In this document: positions 1 through 11,441 of the stretch, one piece after another
Layout: the number at the start of each line of letters is the position of its first letter
Position numbering within the stretch: position 1 is the stretch's first letter
Assembly (NCBI GenBank): GCA_963556255.1
Contig: OY744604.1
Span: forward strand, 75,796,736 to 75,860,735
Direction: 5' to 3'
Origin: Allolobophora icterica
Lineage: Eukaryota; Annelida; Clitellata; Crassiclitellata; Lumbricidae
Length of the DNA: 64,000 nucleotides
Made by a program: the position numbers and the translations under genes
Notes under the pieces: generated by a model
Told to the model about the DNA's origin: nothing
Databases searched by the model: none
What the model saw: the letters and a program-made list of their open reading frames with translations, nothing else

Positions 1-620
1 ACATTAGGTCCCAAACACTGGGCCAGTGAGGCACAGGATATATCCTTTACTTTCAGAAGTATCAATTTTTACTGCTTAGTGACATAGGCATGTTTGCACA
101 ATAGGTGCACAGGGTCATTGCATGGATTCCCCACAGAAAGTCCGAATCCGAAAACGTAAGGTTAGACATCGAGGACTCAAATACATTGATCACCTGATCC
201 TGGTCCAGTTTGTATGCATATCAACAAGCGTTCGCGTTTTAAACAGGCTTTTCCATCTACTCATAAACACGGTTCAGGAGAGTCAATTTGCACAACCATA
301 TGGATCTCGACGTTTACGGTATAAAATATGCGAGAAAAGATGCACTCAAGTGAAAAGAAACGAGGAAGCGAGAAGGAATTTCCAAAATATTATCTTTCTC
401 TAAATGACGACCGAGGGCAATTTCCGAGTAGCTGCAGAATAGACTGAGGCTTTGGTGACAGGATTGACGACCTGAGTCAACATTCGTCTTCAGACAGGTT
501 GACAAATGAAGAAGATGGATATATATATGTAGATAGTGAACTAGACAGAGAGATAGACAGAAACACAGACAGAAAAATATATGCGTTGATTCATTTATGT
601 TTCGTTTATTGTATCCAAAC
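1..620. other. No gene recognised at left edge
   Basis: Reading both strands I see no exon-like pattern or recognisable protein; only short chance ORFs. From about 630 onward the sequence begins to resemble 16020-16110 (3' flank of the Ig receptor gene), so the left border of a segmental duplication lies near here. Confidence 0.4.
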
Positions 621-751
621 TATGTCGCAGACTGACAGACAGACATTCTTGGCATATGCTTTAAAAACAGTCACATTTTGTCATGTGAAGTCATGGTGTG
701 TAGGCCTATATTTATTACAACCTTTACGACCCTCTACCTCGCTGAACGCAT

Positions 752-780
752 AAGTAGAAGAAGAAGATGAATAAAAAGAA

Positions 781-812
<32 letters not shown>

Positions 813-851
813 AGAAGAAGGAGAAGAAGGAGAAGAAGGAGAAGAAGAAGA
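752..851. repeat. (GAA/AAG)n microsatellite
   Basis: An impure purine-only tract of GAA/AAG/GAG triplets. It separates a stretch similar to the 3' flank of the Ig receptor gene (about 630-750) from a SINE-like sequence and looks like a decayed simple-repeat tail. Confidence 0.85.
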
Positions 852-874
852 GCAGTCCCTTAAGCTAGCCCTGA

Positions 875-1118
875 GGCAGCCAGTGTATGCAGTGTTAGCG
901 ATTTCATTTTCTTAGCCTCGGCATATGAGGGCGGGTTGCTAGTCCTCTCCCTCGTCGTCTCATCTTCCCATCGACAGTGTGCTCATTATAGCTGAGTTAG
1001 CTAGGGGGTGCAGTTGGAGCAGAAATCGCGAATCAAATTTCTACCCTGGCGGGGATTTGACTCCCCGACCTCTCGATTGACAGCCCAGAGCGCTAATCAC
1101 TACACTATGGAGCATCCC
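875..1118 (-). repeat. tRNA-derived SINE, copy 1
   Basis: Read on the minus strand, the 1030-1118 part has a tRNA-like head: an A-box-like TAGTGTAGTGATTAGC and, about 35 nt later, a B-box-like GGGGAGTCAAATCCCC. The body continues to about 875 and resembles the SINE copy at about 6440-6690, which has the same order of blocks. It interrupts the similarity between 630-1540 and the Ig gene 3' region at 16020-16600, so it inserted after that duplication. A true tRNA gene is unlikely because the acceptor stem does not close and the similarity extends well beyond the tRNA part. Confidence 0.65.
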
Positions 1119-1124
1119 CCACTG

Positions 1125-1523
1125 AATACATAAACTAGTTACAAAATATGTTTCGGAATATAAACTTGTTTGACTTTTGTGATGCATACATAGAATGTCG
1201 AGTCTGTCCATTAAAGTGAAAATTGTGATGCCGCTAGAACCCAGTTCCTCATTTAAAACCGCGTTTGTCTGCAATGCATGTAGCCTCGCATACACGGTCT
1301 GCATAAGAAGGTTTCTTTCACGCAATTCCATTTATTCTGTGCTTGATTCCCCAGCTTGTTGGTATCTAGTTGAAATTTGGCTGTCTTGGATTTCTTCCAC
1401 GCTGTGTCCATTCCATGACCGGTCACCAAAAACCGCCGTAAGAAACACTAGGCCTAAATCGTACTCGTATATAGTCGTTTTCCATCACCGTCACAAATTC
1501 CAAGTCGCAAGTTGGATCAGAAG
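1125..1523 (-). pseudogene. Rearranged Ig receptor relic (Ig exon fused to tail)
   Basis: The minus strand from 1523 down to about 1415 is a degraded copy of the second Ig exon of the receptor gene at 21197-21559. It starts with the same acceptor (ATTACAG before CTTCTGATCC) and keeps 'VTVMENDYIR' and 'PVMEWTQ'. From about 1410 down to 1125 it matches the cytoplasmic-tail exon at 16468-16600, including 'QISTRYQQAGE' and 'MELRERN'. Ig2 and tail are directly joined, so the Ig3 and membrane exons are missing, and in-frame stops and frame changes are present. Where the intact gene has a TAG after 'LHAL', this copy has CAG and reads on. I read it as a deletion pseudogene of a paralogous receptor. 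Confidence 0.7.
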
Positions 1524-1540
1524 CTGTAATGATAATTAAA

Positions 1541-2290
1541 TTCCATAATTATGTAGCTGTGCAACTCCACTAAACCATGACGAAATATGTCTTATGTCGT
1601 ATTCACACATACAAGTGTTTATTTCTGTAAATTATCAATGAAAATAATGTAATGTCTATTCGACATTGTAAGACTATTTTACTTCAGACATGTGAATATG
1701 TAAAATGCGTATTGAGGTAATAATACAAAAACTATAATGATTGCCAAGTTAAAACGTTCTCAGAGTAAAATTTGAATTGATGGCTTTCATCCTATATTTT
1801 TTCTATTATTTAGATTTTCTGTGACATTGGAGATTTTAAGTGTGATAGATTGTTGAGGTCTCGGCTCGCGCGTTAAATTCCTAGATGACAGGATTGTGTG
1901 AAAAGGACCTATGATGACTCGTTAATAATTAGCATTAGTTAGCAAGATTTCTTAAGAATTCATTGCTCGGCAGTGTTGAGGTGTAGGTTCGGACACTAAA
2001 TCTAACACTTATAAGTAGGCCTATATGTGTGAAATTTGTGGAGCGTTTGGTTTTGGATGTATGAAATAAAAAGTGTCGACCTTTTTATGGAACCTTTCGT
2101 TTAGATTTTAATAACATCTTGAAGACTTAAATTGTGTCTCTTTTGGGAGTTTTGCTATCTTTGACTGGTTCGACACGGCGAGGACCTGTTGATCAAGGGA
2201 TTATCGGCCAACGAAGTAAAATATAATATTATTATGGTCAAATATTTCTCATATTGAACAAGCACGGCTAACTTTTTTGTTTTATTACCG
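1541..2290. repeat. Segmental duplicate of 34490-35250
   Basis: Non-coding sequence collinear with 34490-35250. Shared blocks include TCTGTAAAT, GTCCATTCGACAT (GTCTATTCGACAT here), GATAGATTGTTGAGGT, GCAAGATTTCTTAAGAATTC and GGGATTATCGGC. In this copy it adjoins the Ig receptor relic and then runs into the 5' flank of F-box gene A. This indicates that Ig-receptor sequence and F-box gene were duplicated together as one block. No gene seen within it. Confidence 0.7.
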
Positions 2291-2329
2291 CCGTAGCACC
2301 ATGCTGTCTCCTCGGCTAGACATCCCTGG

Positions 2330-4390
2330 ATTCTGACTCACAATTCTTCGAACAGTTTACAATCGTGAACCAAACGTTAGAATCGCACATAGTATCTGCC
2401 GTTTTAGGTTTTTCCTGATTCAACTACTGAAACTCTATACAACAAAGATTTTGTAAAAATTATGTGAGCTTCTTTCTTGCATTGATAATAGCTACTTATA
2501 CCCACGGGCGTCTTTCCTTCATAAGTCATTGGAGCAACTTTCCCTTTCGCCCCTTCTTCTTCCCCTTTCCGTTCCATCCCCCCTAAAATGGTTACAAACA
2601 CACTGACAGATCTCCCCCGCCCTATTTTTTTGGATGGAGCATTTGCTCCAAGGTTTCAATGATGTAGACGCCCCTGCTTATACCTGCAGGAGCCATGTCA
2701 AAAGTGAGTGAGGCCAACACGCTCTACAGGAACCCCAAAAATATGGGCATGTAAGATTGAGGTAGACAGACTCTGCATTGCAACCAGCAGGAACCTCAAA
2801 AAAGTTCCCTAACGTGGTTGGCGAAGACCTGGCCATCAGCGGGTTTTGCAGAGTGATTTAAACGGAGAAATGCATCTTTGTGATAACAAGAATAGCAGCA
2901 ATAGCTGACTTGAAGGATTATTTTGGTGTAACTAGAAACAGGCTTTCCTACTGTGAAGTGGAAAGACGTGTAAGCTTACAAACTCAAAACCCGATTAGCA
3001 TCCTAGATAAGAATACACGTCGGAATCCCTATAGTGCCACGGAAAGTCAGATTATTTGGGGCACTCGCTGAACCGCAAGACATAAATGACTTCATGTCCA
3101 ACGCCTCGACAGCGCTGATTCTGCGTGTTTGGAACCAAATGCATTTATCAGATCCGATAATCGGCGTTTCGAAGGCGCAACCCTTATTTCTGGAGAGTGT
3201 AGTCATTGTCTAATCTCAAATGTAACAGTAATCGACACTCTGGCAGACTCATGCCGATCAAGAATCGCCGAAGTCGCGGTGTTGTACTTCTGAGATCTCA
3301 GCAGAGTGACGAAGTATAGACAACCTATTGACGCATAGATTTGTTCCAGTGGTCGTAGACACTCAGTACTATAACCAAGTGTTCCGAGATAAAAGGGAGA
3401 CTTCGTTCCTGTTTCAATGCTTCTCGGTGTCATCCAGCGCTCAATAAATTTCTTTGCACTATAGTTTCACCGACATAAACGAAGATCAGTCGTCCCAGAT
3501 GTAACAAGGCTGTGAAACATGTTTCGTTCATCTCATTCCTGGGACTTCTGGTAAAAAAATTACTAAGAAATAGGAATGACCTCATAGCCTACAATAAAGG
3601 TAGGGATGATAGATAATGACAACTATAATAATATTTAGTATCTTCATTTTTATCATTATATTATATACAGGGATGTAGTGGTAAAATTAGAGGTGAGTAC
3701 ACACTAGCCGTTAGTTTTCCGAAAAAAATTAGAAGTCAGTACACGCTACCGGTTAGTTTTCCGTAACACATTAGAAGTGAGTACAAATATCTTGTGAGGT
3801 GAGTATACGGTCTCTAGAGGTGAGTACACGCTGTATACCCGCGTTTACCCTCGACTACAGCCCTGATTATAATAACATATATAATAATAGGATAAAGGTC
3901 AGTTATAAGAAAAACAAGAACCACAATAATTATAACTATATAAAAATTATAATAATAGCAATATTAGCCCTAATTTAGCTATAACAACAATATAGTAGTT
4001 TAAGATCCTTATGCTGATGAGTATACCTGCCTTGTCCTCCATCCTAGCTAATAGATAGAGCTATGTAGGCCTACTCCAGTGGCATCATAACACGATAGCA
4101 GGTCTCTTCGTTCTACAACCCAGGATAATCTAGTCGTTCTCCAGTCGCGTTCTTCAACAATGCAGCATGTAAGTTTTGCAATGGTTGTTGGTCCCTCATT
4201 CTGGAACCGGCTTCAACGCTACCTGCGACGTGTGCTTCTAGTTTCTATGTTTCTTTGGCATACATGTCGTTGAGGACCATTTTATCTTGGATCGTCGTCT
4301 TGCATAATTAGGTCGAAAGCACCTCTGATGTGTTTTCTTGAAAAGACGCTATAGAAAAAACGGTTACAGGTATAATTAATTATCATAGTA
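2330..4390. repeat. 5' flank of duplicon A (matches 62476-64000; part at 37440-37860)
   Basis: No coding gene is evident. Segments recur at 62476-64000 (for example ACCGACATAAACGAAGATCAG, CGTCCCAGATGTAACAAG and TTCTCCAGTCGCGTTCTTC) and, for the left part, at 37440-37860 (TTCGAACAGTTTACAATCGTGA, ATCGCACATAGT). Copy B lacks the counterpart of about 2900-4310. This is the shared upstream region of the F-box gene array. Confidence 0.75.
3668..3865. mobile_element. hAT-type MITE in duplicon A
   Basis: The ends are inverted repeats: CAGGGATGTAGTGG at the left, and ...CTACAGCCCTG at the right, whose complement is CAGGGCTGTAG. The interior has diverged direct repeats of GAAGTGAGTACAC and GGTTAGTTTTCCG. 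Flanks are ATTATATA and ATTATAAT, an imperfect 8-bp target duplication. The paralogous segment at about 63655 lacks the 198-bp insert, giving an empty site. No coding capacity. Confidence 0.7.
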
Positions 4391-4399
4391 TCTACTGCG

Positions 4400-4407
4400 T
4401 GACGTCA
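4400..4407. promoter_or_regulatory. CRE (TGACGTCA) upstream of F-box gene A
   Basis: A perfect palindromic TGACGTCA 271 bp before the ATG. The same octamer sits 263 bp before gene B and 258 bp before gene C although much of the surrounding flank has diverged. This octamer is the classical CREB/ATF site; its use here is inferred from conservation only. Confidence 0.6.
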
Positions 4408-4670
4408 CAATATAACCCTAAGACAACAGTATTCCTGTAGAACATCACTTTAAAGCTTCGATTCCTTCTTTTATTTAAATATAATTTTATTTCCTGGGAG
4501 TAGTTTACATTTTTTGTCAGGCGGCTTACTTTTAAATAGTACTTTACTTTAGACTGCTATTCTCTTTCGATTTGCTCAACACTTGCCGACAATCGATTGG
4601 TGTTTCGAGCAAAATATTGATGACGATTGTGGCTAGAGACAACCTCTGTTCTTCTGCAGAACTCTAAGAC

Positions 4671-7600
4671 ATGTCGAAGAAACGAAAATCACCTGAATCC
4701 AGTGATGACGAGCCAAGGAATGAAGGCTCAGATCGTAAGTTAATGCTGATAAACTTTAATATTTTTCCTACGCTTGCTTCAGCTCTGCCGGTTTTTATTA
4801 GGAACACTTAGTAATGCCAGTGAGTACTATGTAGCCAATACCTAGCAAAGTTTTTCTTGCTTACTTTATTCAGCAAGCTCTTGTGTCAGAAATGCTTCCT
4901 CGCTAGGATGCCATACAAATAACTATGCTCTCCCAGGATTTGGCTGTCTTACTTAATTCGTAGTAACTTCTCTTTTTCACATAGCCTAATTGGTTGCATT
5001 GCTTGAATGTTTGACTAATATGTTTACCACGTACAGCGTTGTGCGTTTGCTAGTGCTTATCAAAAAAGAAAATACTTGCTTACTTACTTTACATGGCTAC
5101 AATACAGCCTCGTAATACAAAATGCAAGCACTTGCCTGAACTGTAGCATAGAACTCAATGCAAGAATTTACTTTGAGATAATTGTATTTTTACAGCGGTA
5201 TTCCAACGAGACAACAATACTAAACGTGCAAAACTCTCATCATTGAGTGACACGACGGTAAGTTACACTGCATTCAACTGCAAGTCACAAATCTTCTTTT
5301 AATTCAAACTTTTTAAATTGCTTGATGAGTTTGTTTTATAGACCGACATTTTCTATCAGGGGCGCCGCCAGGCTTTAAAAAATTTGACGCACACCCTCCC
5401 ATCTCCTCCCATCCACACCCGTCCCCTATCTGTCGAAAATATCGATACGATGCCAAATCCTTGTGTGGATTTTATTCGGTGGGTGGACGCAGGCGGCACC
5501 CCTGTTTTCTATGCTTTTTCTTGAGTCAAATAGTTTGATTAGCACTTCAAATTCATCATATTTTACACAAAGAAACAAATTTATGTATAAAACGCGTAAT
5601 ATCTCAAAATGAGTTCGATTTTAACTCAGCAAACTTATTAGATCTAATTCAGCGATCCCTATTTTTTTCTTTGTAAATATTAAGTTCATCGTGTGACCCT
5701 GCAATCTGGGCTTTCGGCTTGCTCAGCTAAATTTGTGTAATTACTTTCTGAGAAGGGTATACATTTCTGGAGAAATCTGGTCAAAATTTGTCTGATTAAA
5801 GTAATAATTGCAATGCATCTTATGAAAATTGACATAGCTACATGCGGCCTTATTTTTCTAGCCTTATGGTAAACTTCTGAATTCGCCATTTAACCACCGT
5901 CAGCTGCAAAGTAAGAATGAAGTCTCGTGTTGCTGCCTCCATTTTGTTTTCAAGCTTTAAGTGACTTTAACCTGTAAAAGTAGGTCGATGCTTACTTGGA
6001 TTTCTCTAGTGTTTAAATTTCTGCTTAAGAGCTTCTTGCATTTCGTATACTTTGTGCTGAGGAGTTCTAAAGTGTGTAAACATAATGTGATATGTTTTAA
6101 CTTTACCTGTAGTTGCATGATCTACCGATCGAGCTACTTGAGTGCATACTCATGAAAGTCATAGTTATGGAAGTGAAAGATATGAAGCTGGCTAAAAGTG
6201 TGTGGAAAGAAAAGGCTGATCTGGTGATAGGTAGACTCAGAACTGTCTGTTCGCAATGGAGCAGCATCCTTACGACCAACGTCTTTCAAAACAAACTCTA
6301 CAGGACTCTAGACGATACTGGTAAGTTCGTTTATCGTTACGAATAAAAAGTCGCTTAATTTCATCCGTCCCTTAAAAATGGGGATCTGAAATCAGATTTA
6401 CGGTCAATGCATAATTCTTAATCTAGTACGATCATACGATGTGTTACCGATTTTAGTTTCTCAGCTTCCGCATACTCTAATAGGGGTTGCCACGCCACTG
6501 CCTCACCATCTGATCTTCTCACTGACAGTGTACAGGAAGTGTTCTCTATACTGCTTAATTTGCTAGTAGAGCAGAAGAACTAACATTTTAAAATATATTT
6601 CTGCTCTACTGGAGATTTGAACCCGGACCTCTCGATTAAAAAGCCAGCACGGTAACCAGAAGACTTTCACACAGCTCCAAACAAACAGCATATATATATA
6701 TATATATTTATTTATTTATTTATTTATTTAGTTATTTATTTATTTATTTATTTATTTGTACTCGTAGAAGCCTAGACAAGTAACAATTCAGAGGATACTG
6801 CAGCTCTGCGCAGGGGTGCACGCGAATTCAAAATTTCATGCATCATGCAACGCATCGTTTTCATAGAATGGCTGACATAATTATCGCCTTATGACCTTCT
6901 CAATATCAAATTCATCTTACTCTTTGAAATTCGTATATTAGTTTCATCACCACCATCCCCACCATCGCCACCACCACCACCGTCACCACCACCAACATCA
7001 TTCCCAATACCATCATCACTACAGCGACCGCCACATCATGAACAACCACTGCCATCACCACCAACACAAACACCATCATCACACCACTAACACGATCACA
7101 ACTACCACCACCAACACCACCACAACCAACACCACAACCACCGCCACCAACACCATCCCAAAATGCAACCCCCAATACCATCACCACTACAACCACCGCC
7201 ACATAACCATCCCCACCACCATCACCACCTCCTCCACCAACACGGTCAGAACTACTACCACCAACAACAAAAGCGTCCTTTTAAATGCAATTTTCTATGG
7301 GAAGTTGTCATCAAAGAATTTTAGAATATAACTTGTGACTACACAAGGCAGTCTATTTCCCACGCAGTCACTGTTGTATGGCCTGCGATTTATGCAGACT
7401 GGTTTTATTTAGCATTGCACTATTGTCGCTTAACGTGATTTGCAAAACCCTCAGTTATTAATTTCCTCAGTATGTATCCACTTTAATAACGTGTTAACGT
7501 TTTGGGTTTACCTTAAGGTTCAAGTTTATTTTACATACTACTTGACACTTGAAGTAGATTGCATTGGGCGTAACATAGTCAATTTTCTAGCTTGTTTTTC

Positions 7601-8590
7601 ACATATAATTGCATGATTGCATGTAAATCACCATTCTTAGTCTTCTTTGAAAATTTAACACCTGCCACTATTTTCCGCAATTTATATGACATAGTGATAA
7701 TTTTGTTAGCTCAAAAGACGATTCGTATGGAAATTTTGCACCAAGCTCCACTCCAGATTGACGTCTACGACATGACTACCATGAGAGATGAAATATTTAT
7801 GATCTACTGCCAAAAGTTTCCAGACTTTGCTATTAATGTGTACGACCGAAACAATATGGCAATGGTGAAGGATGTCATCCCGCTACCAGAAATACCCTGG
7901 CCCGATAGCATGACAGCATGCAGCGTATCAAACTGCCTGTATATACGACACGTAAGTGACTGGAGTAACGATTACACTAATATCGTACGCATCACGAAAG
8001 TTGCTGAACACCAGTTTAATATTACATCATTGATCAATGATTTGTTGATGCCAGAGCCTAGTCTATCAGTGGCTCAAGATGGTAGTTTAATATTTTCAAG
8101 TCGGGAAGAAGATCAACTTCCAGTGATAAGCATTTACAACGCGAATGGTTCCTTGCAGCATCAAATGAGGATGCACTCAGATATTCCGGAGATCTCCGAC
8201 ATAATTCCAAAATCAAATGGAAACCTTGTCTTGGTTTCCACTGACGACCAAGTGCAAACAACATTAAGGGAGATCGACATAGACGGCACTGTTCTACGCC
8301 AATATCAGTCACCACGGTCATCAGGTCACGACAATTTTCCTAACAAGGCCTGTCAGGCAGGTGTATTTGGATGGATGATGCTAAGCTGGAGGCTCAACAT
8401 AATCGAGCTGTTTGATTCTGAATTGAATCTCCTTGATTTTGTTAGCCCGCAGATGGATGTGACGACCAGGTGCATTATTCGCTGTAAATTGCTGCACTAC
8501 AATAGCCAGAGGAATGAGGTCCTTGCTATTGTAAATGATCGTGACTGTCGCAACGGTGTTTTCACTATCTTCCGTTTCACAGAAGATTAA
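4671..8590 (+). CDS. F-box-like / beta-propeller-like protein, copy A (4 exons)
   Basis: Exons: 4671-4734, 5196-5257, 6113-6320 and 7710-8590, total 1215 nt, 404 residues. All introns are GT-AG with phases 1, 0, 1, as in copies B and C. Start: ATG with an in-frame TAA two codons upstream. Residues 1-42 are basic/acidic with nuclear-signal-like KKRK and KRAK. Residues 43-111 (exon 3) resemble an F-box ('LPIELLECIL' then 'RLRTVCSQWSSIL'). Residues 112-404 (exon 4) contain repeated strand-turn units ('INVYDRNNM', 'ISIYNANGS', 'LREIDIDGT', 'IELFDSELN') like a beta-propeller. F-box proteins generally bring substrates to SCF ubiquitin ligases; I infer the propeller would be the recognition part. 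Poly(A) signal AATAAA at 8771. Intron 2 holds a MITE and intron 3 a SINE and CCA-rich DNA. The ORF is intact. The F-box call is by pattern; a degenerate F-box cannot be excluded. Confidence 0.8.
5357..5504. mobile_element. 148-bp hAT-type MITE in intron 2 of gene A
   Basis: The ends are near-perfect inverted repeats (CAGGGGCGCCGCC and GGCGGCACCCCTG). Exact 8-bp target duplications TTTTCTAT lie at 5349-5356 and 5505-5512. Gene B has the uninterrupted site CCGACATTTTCTATGC at about 39128, so the insertion happened after the A/B duplication. End sequence and duplication length fit the hAT superfamily; there is no ORF. Confidence 0.88.
6440..6690 (-). repeat. tRNA-derived SINE, copy 2 (intron 3 of gene A)
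   Basis: Same block order as the SINE at 875-1118. On the minus strand the tRNA-like head (about 6690-6600) carries CTCTCGATT-type loop sequence and a B-box-like GGGTTCAAATCTCC. Genes B and C have no counterpart in intron 3, so it is a later insertion. It abuts a TA then TTTA simple repeat at 6691-6760. Confidence 0.6.
6691..6760. repeat. (TA)n then (TTTA)n microsatellite
   Basis: An ATATAT run followed by about 15 ATTT/TTTA units adjoining the SINE head. Confidence 0.9.
6943..7265. repeat. CCA/CAC-rich low-complexity tract, intron 3 of gene A
   Basis: About 320 bp with almost no G on the + strand, built from degenerate CCA, CAC and ACA triplets. The apparent His/Thr-rich reading frame is an artefact of the repeat. 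Short CCA-rich tracts sit at the same intron position in gene B (about 40010-40038) and gene C (about 59105-59270), each followed by a conserved block (AAGTTGTCATCAAAGA here, at about 7302). The tract is therefore an ancestral feature of the intron, expanded in A and C. Confidence 0.85.
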
Positions 8591-8599
8591 ACCATTCAA

Positions 8600-9370
8600 G
8601 AGAATGTCAAAGAAGTAGACAGTTTGTATTAAATAGTTTCATTATTTCGTGTGATTGTCATATCCTATAGCTTATATTATCTGTAGTTTCAAATAACTCT
8701 GTTGAAATACCTATTCCGTTTGAGATGTACACTAAGAATTGTTTACTCGATTTCCTTCACTTAAAAAGCTAATAAATATACTCGTTGTCTTTTCCTTCGT
8801 ACGTTTTGTTTTAAGAAATTCTACCCTTACCTTTAATGACACTTTGTCAGATGGGATGGTGCGTTTCAACTTAACGCGATGCTCGGAACAATATATTAAA
8901 TTCATACGCAATGTTTTAGTTATCTACACAAAATAAAGAATTTAGAATGGGCTATTTTACAAATTGCAAGAATACCATTTTAACTCGGTCTAAAAGTACC
9001 CAGCATTTCTTATTTCTGAAACCTCTCGGTACATGGCATTTTTAACTGTATAACTAGTGGGACAAATGTCCCAGTAGTCTTAGGATTTGTCCCAGTAGTT
9101 AGGGTGATTTGTTTCGTGCATTGTATGTGTAAACTGTATAATTAGTGGGACAAATGTTGGAGGAGTTTCAAGATTTTTTACAGTAGTAAAACGCAAAAGT
9201 GACACCATGAATTCCCAAGTTCATCAAATTTTTCAGAGATGAGTCGATGAGTTCCAAAAAAGGTCATCAGCCAGACTCATGTCCCAGTAGTCTAAATCTC
9301 TTAAAATATGCACTGTCTCGGTAAGCTCTGCTATGAGCGTAAGCACGAGACCCCAGTTTTTTAACATCAA
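8600..9370. other. 3' UTR and downstream flank of gene A
   Basis: Contains a single copy (about 8632-8700) of the 65-bp unit that is amplified downstream of gene B, and the AATAAA at 8771. Between 9050 and 9290 there are several GTGGGACAAATG/TGTCCCAGTAG motifs that might be remnants of a small inverted-repeat element. No gene seen. Confidence 0.5.
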
Positions 9371-9374
9371 TTGT

Positions 9375-9595
9375 GGCGTTTCAACTTTCTGACCAACTGT
9401 TTTCTAGTTTCTTCGACCTAATGGATTTCTTTATGAAACTGGATTTATGCCCAAATATAGGTATTTCACCGATTAGATGAGCCGCTGCATTTAAAACAGA
9501 TTGCCGCTGACTTCTGTATGAAAAAGTAAGGCCTGCGTAAATTACATTTCCCTGGTCAGCCCTGGAACATATGAAAAAATGCATCAGAGTTGAAG
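9375..9595 (-). pseudogene. LINE reverse-transcriptase C-terminal fragment (CR1/L2-like)
   Basis: The minus strand encodes 'CSRADQGNVIYAGL', 'QSVLNAAAHLIGEIP' and 'FGH', the conserved block after the RT active site of CR1/L2-type LINEs (family pattern: SRxDYxNAxYxGLP, LQxVLNAAARLI, PxFxHI). Only about 70 residues remain and the frame then drifts. A truncated relic, not a gene. Confidence 0.65.
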
Positions 9596-9599
9596 CAGC

Positions 9600-11086
9600 T
9601 TAATCTTGACTTATGATTATAGTCAAATGTAACTTTTATTAGGGCAACTGAAAATATCGTTAGTTAAAGTAGCAATACAGATTTTAAAAGTCATAATACA
9701 TACATACATACGTACGTAGGCTGCACACATGAATGCATTCAGACATCAATTGTGCCTGAAGAACTTACTCAAGGTCTGCACACGGTAACAGTTTCAGGAG
9801 ATGCTCGCATTCATACTCCCTACGTTGCATGCTGGGCGCTTAAACCAGTCGTATACCGTGCCATATACAGCGGAAGAATGGATGGATAAAAGGATGCAGA
9901 AGAGAGATTTTGGCCATAAAAATGAAGTGTTCGATTCAGAATTAAATTTTATCTCGTTTTATCTCTGTGCTCTTTGTTTTTTTATTGTCTGTAATAATGT
10001 GTTATATTGCTAATTATTGATTAAGATAAAGATTATATTAGCGATGAGTAATTTCAACTTTAGCAAGTCTTAGTGTTTCGAGTGGAATCCATTCCATGAA
10101 AATTTTCCGTTCCCTGAAACGCCTCATGCGTTCACACTTTCCTCCCTCAAAATACGAGTTTAGTTCTTCATTTTAAGATTAACGCCTAACCACTGCTATG
10201 CTGAAATCCTAATGAATGATGAAGATGAATTGTTTTCCTTTAGGCAAGCTCTTTCTAAAGTGCAAAACCTAGGTTTTTATTTTCCTAAATAGTAAATTAT
10301 ATTTTATGCCTCATAAGAATCAACCATTGAACCAACTGCGATTTTCTAGATTAAAAACAACGCAGCAATCTAAGCGCCTTGTTTCATTGGAGTTTATTGC
10401 AAAGTTATTGTTGAAATAAGCATATGCTGAATTGAAACCTTTATTGAATCACCACGCAACAGACAAAATTAGCTTGGGTAACCATCTCAAATTAACAATT
10501 CACAGGCGGCCAGTTTAACACAGCATAACATCTTCGTGGTCATTTCAAAAATTGTTTCAGATCAAATGCAAAGAATATAAATAGCGCAGTGCAAGTTGAA
10601 CAGCAACGAACCGTAGAAACAGTTAAGTCTGTCAGGAGAGTAGGTAGCATTTCATTTGTCTTTTAAAGAGACCAGAGATAAGAGCTTTAATGAGGTCCTA
10701 TAAAAGAGTATTCCGGAATATCTTATTAAAAATTGTATGACTTCTTACGCTGATATTTTTTTTCAGTTTTCCTAGATATGTGTGTAATATGATCACCCGA
10801 GGTTAAATACTGATCTAAATACACATCAAGGAACTTTGATGACGCTGCCTGCACAATGTCATTGCCTTCGGTCTCAAGTTTCAAATTAGGAAATGAAACA
10901 AATTTTCCATACCAACGAAATATACTTTGTCAGAAACAAGTCAACGTAAGACAAAAGTTTTTAAGTAAAGCCTCAAATCCAACTACTGAGGCCGATAACA
11001 AGACCATAATCAACCATATTAAGCATGTACTATGCAAGAAAGAGCCAAATTTGGTAAGGTTTTGTTATCGGATTCCACCCAGGATC
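9600..11086. other. Intergenic, nothing recognised
   Basis: AT-rich sequence with an ATAC/TACG simple repeat near 9697. A 173-codon frame beginning at 10856 runs into the hAT terminal repeat and shows no domain or exon signal, so I do not call it. Confidence 0.4.
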
Positions 11087-11441
11087 CTGTACATTAGGGT
11101 GCTCCAGAATACAATGGGTTTCCAAAAAGTTCCTAAAAATACTGCTCCCTGGCGATTTTCCCATTCCATTTATCACTTTGTTCAACTGCAAAAATTTTCA
11201 GACCAATTGAAAAAGGTTAAGCCTTGCCACCGGCACAAAAATGTTATATATGAAAATCTGCGAATTTGCTTAAAATCGGCAATATCATGGAGGAAAAACG
11301 TAATTATTTTCATGATGATTAACTTCTTTTGTGAACTATTTTCTGTGCTTGGCGATATTTATTATATAGAATTTTAAGTGCCCCGAGTCTTAATTTGTGT
11401 AGTGAACAACTGAACATAGGTAGACCAGTTTAAGAAGTGAT

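Noticed and set aside
7038..7331. His/Thr-rich 97-codon frame
   Set aside because: Lies in intron 3 of gene A over a CCA-rich tract; not conserved in genes B and C.
9050..9290. Possible inverted-repeat element from GTGGGACAAATG and TGTCCCAGTAG motifs
   Set aside because: The motifs occur in several orientations without consistent ends or a target duplication.
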